Of a stretch of DNA of 64,000 nucleotides, positions 61,201-64,000 are shown in pieces. The stretch covers positions 434,001 to 498,000 of the forward strand of contig NZ_VCQU01000004.1 of assembly GCF_012932915.1 (NCBI RefSeq), in the 5' to 3' direction. The stretch is from Antrihabitans stalactiti. Lineage in GTDB: Bacteria; Actinomycetota; Actinomycetes; Mycobacteriales; Mycobacteriaceae. Below the pieces are notes generated by a model. That model had not been told where the DNA came from. It searched no databases and saw nothing but the letters and a program-made list of their open reading frames with translations. Each line of letters begins with the position of its first letter. The first letter of the stretch is position 1. The translations under genes and the position numbers were made by a program.

Positions 61201-61752
61201 CTATTGGGCAGCCCTGGCTTTGCGTGCGCGGTAGGCGGCGACATTCGCTTTGTTGCCACAGTTCCCGATATCGCAAAACAGCCGAGACCTGTTGCGAGAC
61301 AGGTCGATCAGTACGGCGTCGCAATCGGGTGCCGCGCAGAACTTCAGCCGGTCGAGGTCGCCGACGCGAATCACGTCGGCAAAAGCCATTGCCGCTTCGG
61401 CGCCCATCCGGTCGACCAATGGGTCAGCGGACTCGGTGACGTGCAGGTGCCAATCCCAGGTGCCGTGCCGAGTCAGCCACGGCCGCGCATTGGTCCTTCG
61501 CAGCAGATCGTTGACGACCTCGACGGCGGCCTCCGCGTCGGCTGCCTCCCACACCGAGCGCAGCAATGGGCGCAGCGACCGCACCGCCTCCAACTCCGCG
61601 TCGGTCCGCTCCCGCAAGCCAGTCCATTCGAACTCGACGAAAAATTCATCGAGACCTGCGACGTCGACCAGGCGTTCTCGACCCCGCGCCGACGTGTTGA
61701 CCAGCGCAGTCGCGGAACGCAACGCAAAGTCGGTGTCATGAGCGAAATACAA
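61201..61752 (-). CDS. CGNR zinc-finger regulator (ABATE domain)
   Basis: A 183-residue protein. The N-terminal ABATE-type domain (about 1-130, LVNTSARGRERLVDV, LRRTNARPWL) precedes a zinc finger at about 139-176 (CAAPDCDAV, RLFCDIGNCGNKANVAAYR). The family signature CGNR is CGNK here. It starts with TTG, with GGAGTAAAG in front. These proteins are thought to be ligand-binding DNA-binding regulators. It precedes mtnP in the same transcript and is divergent from the DMT transporter, which it may control. Confidence 0.82.
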   Translation of the reverse strand: MYFAHDTDFALRSATALVNTSARGRERLVDVAGLDEFFVEFEWTGLRERTDAELEAVRSLRPLLRSVWEAADAEAAVEVVNDLLRRTNARPWLTRHGTWDWHLHVTESADPLVDRMGAEAAMAFADVIRVGDLDRLKFCAAPDCDAVLIDLSRNRSRLFCDIGNCGNKANVAAYRARKARAAQ

Positions 61753-61823
61753 CTTTACTCCTGACTGCCTTGACCCGTAGTGTCACTAGCGTAACCCGAT
61801 AACGCTCATGACAGGGGGCTTCC

Positions 61824-62813
61824 GTGCGTCGATCAGGCATTTGGCTGACCGTCTTGTCGGCGCTGGCCTTCAGCTGGTCCGGGCCGTTCGCCAAGGCGTT
61901 GATGGACTCCGGCTGGTCACCCGGCGGAGTCGTCTTCGCCCGGCTCGCGGGTGCTGCGCTCGTCGCCTTCGCCGTCGCTGCGGCGGTCGATGCTCGGGCA
62001 TTGCGTGTCGCACCACGGCAGGTCCGCTCGTCGGCGCTGTACGGAATCGTGGCAATCGCGACCGTGCAGGCCACCTTCTTCCTCGCGATCCAAAGTCTGT
62101 CCGTCGGCGTCACGTTGATGATCCAGTTCCTCGCGCCGATCGTTGTGATCGGCTGGGAGTGGCTGGTCCGCGATATTCGACCCAGCACACTCACGATCCT
62201 GGGCGCGGTCCTCGCCCTCGCCGGAGCGGTCCTGGTCATCGATGTCTTCGGGGCCACCGAGGTGAGCATCGAAGGCATCGCCTGGGCAGCGCTGTCGATG
62301 CTCGGCAATGCGTGCTTCTTCCTGATGTCGACTCGGAGCGCTGGTTCGCCATCGCCGGTTGTGACGATGGCGTACGGCATGGTCTTCGCGGCGCTCGCGG
62401 TCGGCGCTCTCGGCGTCACCGGCCTGTTCACCATGACGTTCGCGACCGATCCGGCGGTCCTCGCCAGCCACGATCTGCCCTGGATATTGCCGCTCGTGCT
62501 GCTGATCACGATCAGTACGGTCGTCGCCTACCTGTGCGGAATCGCCGGCGTCGGCCTGATCGGCGCGACCCTCACCTCGCTCGTGCTGCTCACCGAAGTG
62601 CTGTTCGGTGTCATCTCGTCATGGCTGCTGCTCGGTCAGACGATCTCGGTAATCCAGCTACTCGGCGGCTCGTGCATCGTCGGCGGCGTCGCAATCGCCA
62701 GACTCGGCGGCGCGGGCGCTGCCGAACCGTTCATCGAGACGGTTGAGCCAACCGACGAAGCGCATACTCCGTCACCTCGATCAACGCCTCCTTCGCCGAT
62801 TCGCGCGACCTAG
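61824..62813 (+). CDS. EamA/DMT-superfamily transporter
   Basis: A 329-residue membrane protein with ten predicted helices in two EamA repeats (ALAFSWSGPFAKALMDSG, VLALAGAVLVIDVFG, and LTSLVLLTEVLFGVISSWLLLGQ). It probably exports small metabolites. It starts with GTG. TTGACC at 61770 with TAACCC after 16 bases is a weak promoter candidate, and AGCGT/ACGCT half-sites lie around it. The last 83 bases overlap the convergent GTPase gene. Confidence 0.9.
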   Translation: MRRSGIWLTVLSALAFSWSGPFAKALMDSGWSPGGVVFARLAGAALVAFAVAAAVDARALRVAPRQVRSSALYGIVAIATVQATFFLAIQSLSVGVTLMIQFLAPIVVIGWEWLVRDIRPSTLTILGAVLALAGAVLVIDVFGATEVSIEGIAWAALSMLGNACFFLMSTRSAGSPSPVVTMAYGMVFAALAVGALGVTGLFTMTFATDPAVLASHDLPWILPLVLLITISTVVAYLCGIAGVGLIGATLTSLVLLTEVLFGVISSWLLLGQTISVIQLLGGSCIVGGVAIARLGGAGAAEPFIETVEPTDEAHTPSPRSTPPSPIRAT

Positions 62814-63306
62814 CGTCGATGCTGATGATCGGGACGTCCGCGGAAATCGCGAGTGCGCGCCGAACGTCTTCGTGGTCGTGGCGCGGTGCACCATCGAACT
62901 CGTTGATGGCGATCAAGAACGGCAATTCCCGCGCCTCGAAGAAGTCGATCGGCGCGAACGAATCGTCGAGCCGCTGAGTATCGATCAGCACGACCGCGCC
63001 GATCGCGCCACGCACGATGTCGTCCCACATGAACCAGAAACGGCTCTGCCCCGGCGTCCCGAACAAGTACAGGACCAGATCGTCGGACAGGCTGATGCGG
63101 CCGAAGTCCATCGCCACCGTCGTCGTCGACTTGTTCGGCGTCGAGGACAGATCGTCGAAGGATTCGCTGACGTTGGTCACGAGGGCTTCGGTTCGCAGCG
63201 GAACGATCTCGGACACCGCGCCGACCAACGTGGTCTTGCCGACGCCGAACCCTCCTGCGATCACAATCTTCGCCGAGGTCACTCGGTCAGATGTTGCGAA
63301 GTCCAC
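62731..63306 (-). CDS. Conservon GTPase (CvnD-like)
   Basis: A 191-residue Ras-like GTPase. The P-loop is GGFGVGKTT (18-26), the switch II motif is LFGTPGQSRFWFMWD and the base-recognition region is AINEFDGA, in place of NKxD. Conservons encode a sensor kinase (CvnA), a roadblock protein (CvnB), a DUF742 protein (CvnC) and this GTPase, forming a membrane-associated signalling complex. The start overlaps cvnC by 20 bases. Confidence 0.92.
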   Translation of the reverse strand: MDFATSDRVTSAKIVIAGGFGVGKTTLVGAVSEIVPLRTEALVTNVSESFDDLSSTPNKSTTTVAMDFGRISLSDDLVLYLFGTPGQSRFWFMWDDIVRGAIGAVVLIDTQRLDDSFAPIDFFEARELPFLIAINEFDGAPRHDHEDVRRALAISADVPIISIDARSRESAKEALIEVTEYALRRLAQPSR

Positions 63307-63661
63307 TGAGAACCCTTTCGATCAGCTCGCGGCGCTCGACATCGGTCGAATCGTCCCGCAATGTTGCGAGCACCTTCACGTGCCCGCTCGCAACCAGGTC
63401 GGCGACAAGTACCCGAGCCACACCCAACGGAATCACCGCGCGGGCCGCAATCTCGGCCACAGACGGCGATTCGCCGCACAGTGCGAGGATGGCTGCCTCG
63501 ACATCGCTCAGCTCCCAATGCTTGTTTCGCGCTCCCGGTAGCGCCTGGACCAGCGCCTCCAATGCCAGCTCCACGGCGGGCTGCGTTCGGCCGGACGTCA
63601 ACGAGTACGGCCGCACCAAACTTGGCCGATTCACCGGAACATCATGCTCGTGACTGTCCAT
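63287..63661 (-). CDS. Conservon DUF742 protein (CvnC-like)
   Basis: A 124-residue protein with the DUF742 features RPSLVRPYSLTSGRT and VAEIAARAVIPLGVARVLVADLVASGHVKV, a winged-helix-like fold. The ATG at 63661 begins MDSHEHDVP; the frame is open upstream but the family starts here. It lies 13 bases after the CvnB gene and overlaps CvnD. Its biochemical role is not established. Confidence 0.9.
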   Translation of the reverse strand: MDSHEHDVPVNRPSLVRPYSLTSGRTQPAVELALEALVQALPGARNKHWELSDVEAAILALCGESPSVAEIAARAVIPLGVARVLVADLVASGHVKVLATLRDDSTDVERRELIERVLSGLRNI

Positions 63662-63674
63662 CCGACCTACCCCG

Positions 63675-64000
63675 TCACGGTCCCAGGTTCGTGCGCGGTG
63701 CTGCCTGGACGGCTTGCCCGACACGATCGACAAGAATCGCCATCTCGTATCCCACCTGGCCGATATCGCACGACGCACTCGTCAGCACCGCGAGAATCGA
63801 ACCGTCGCCGACGTTCATCGTCAACAAGTAGCCCTTCTCCATCTCGACGACCGTCTGCAGCACGCCGCCACCCCCGAACAGGTTCGACGCTCCGACGGAC
63901 AAGCTCGACAGACCCGAGGTCACTGCCGACAACTGTTCGGCGCGTTCGACAGGAAGTCGGTCGCTCGCCGACATCAGGAGACCGTCGGCCGACACGAGGA
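63675..64000 (-). CDS. Conservon roadblock/LC7 protein (CvnB-like, partial)
   Basis: The C-terminal about 108 residues of a roadblock/LC7-domain protein ([31 protein letters not shown], then [29 protein letters not shown]). The gene enters from beyond the right edge. CvnB proteins act as partners or regulators of the CvnD GTPase. The cvnA sensor kinase should lie just outside the window. Confidence 0.88.
   Translation of the reverse strand, partial: LVSADGLLMSASDRLPVERAEQLSAVTSGLSSLSVGASNLFGGGGVLQTVVEMEKGYLLTMNVGDGSILAVLTSASCDIGQVGYEMAILVDRVGQAVQAAPRTNLGP

Noticed and set aside
61770-61810. AGCGT/ACGCT half-sites near the transporter start as a CGNR regulator operator.
   Set aside because: Arms of only five bases in GC-rich sequence are too weak to report as a site.

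Overview
The window looks like a chromosomal segment of a high-GC mycolic-acid actinobacterium. The ribosomal and cell-wall core (rplM-rpsI-glmM ... glmS ... nnr-alr ... tsaE-tsaB), the adjacent ESX-4 type VII secretion locus with eccE, the wax-ester-synthase-type acyltransferase, the conservon at the right edge and a qsd-type lactonase cluster together suggest Rhodococcus or a close Nocardiaceae relative. This assignment is inferred from gene content; no marker gene was compared. I saw no rRNA, tRNA, CRISPR array, insertion sequence or prophage.

Layout. 1-12.5 kb is conserved housekeeping, mostly on the minus strand: tsaB (cut by the window edge), tsaE, an alpha/beta-hydrolase, alr, the bifunctional NAD(P)H-hydrate repair enzyme, a plus-strand pair of cupredoxin proteins, glmS, a hydrolase-fold protein without catalytic residues, a coupled three-gene set with type VII secretion features, glmM, rpsI and rplM. 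12.5-23 kb is a block rich in phosphosignalling genes: an FHA-FHA-ABC transporter, a lipoprotein zinc peptidase, a soluble Ser/Thr kinase, a CPA2 antiporter, and an FHA protein/membrane protein/flavoprotein operon. From memory of the M. tuberculosis order it lies between genes that are adjacent there (rplM and esxT). 23-35.5 kb is a full ESX-4 locus: esxT, esxU, an Rv3446c-type protein, eccC, eccD, mycP, eccB and eccE.

35.5-64 kb is accessory metabolism and regulation. It holds an FMN reductase, a PadR-controlled ABC-2 exporter, an O-methyltransferase-like gene, a hydrolase/TetR pair, a second TetR and a molybdopterin oxidoreductase with matching operator-like sites, a two-component system, a WS/DGAT acyltransferase with a carboxylesterase, and a lactone-degradation/quorum-quenching cluster (ALDH, GMC oxidoreductase, QsdR-like repressor, QsdA-like lactonase, QsdC-like acyl-CoA ligase). 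After that come an HSL-type esterase, TetR and PucR-type regulators, a secreted lipase, a methylthioadenosine phosphorylase, a CGNR regulator, a DMT transporter and a conservon (CvnB/C/D) that runs off the right edge.

The most striking unexplained structure is a family of four nearly identical long perfect palindromes (5621, 16526, 56823 and 58732), three of them filling the gap between convergent genes almost exactly. A second, smaller palindrome family occurs at 38764 and 44248. Other items worth attention are two 18-bp operator-like sites (15/18 identical), each exactly 14 nt before a start codon, the putative type VII substrate set between glmM and glmS, and the expanded qsd-like cluster.
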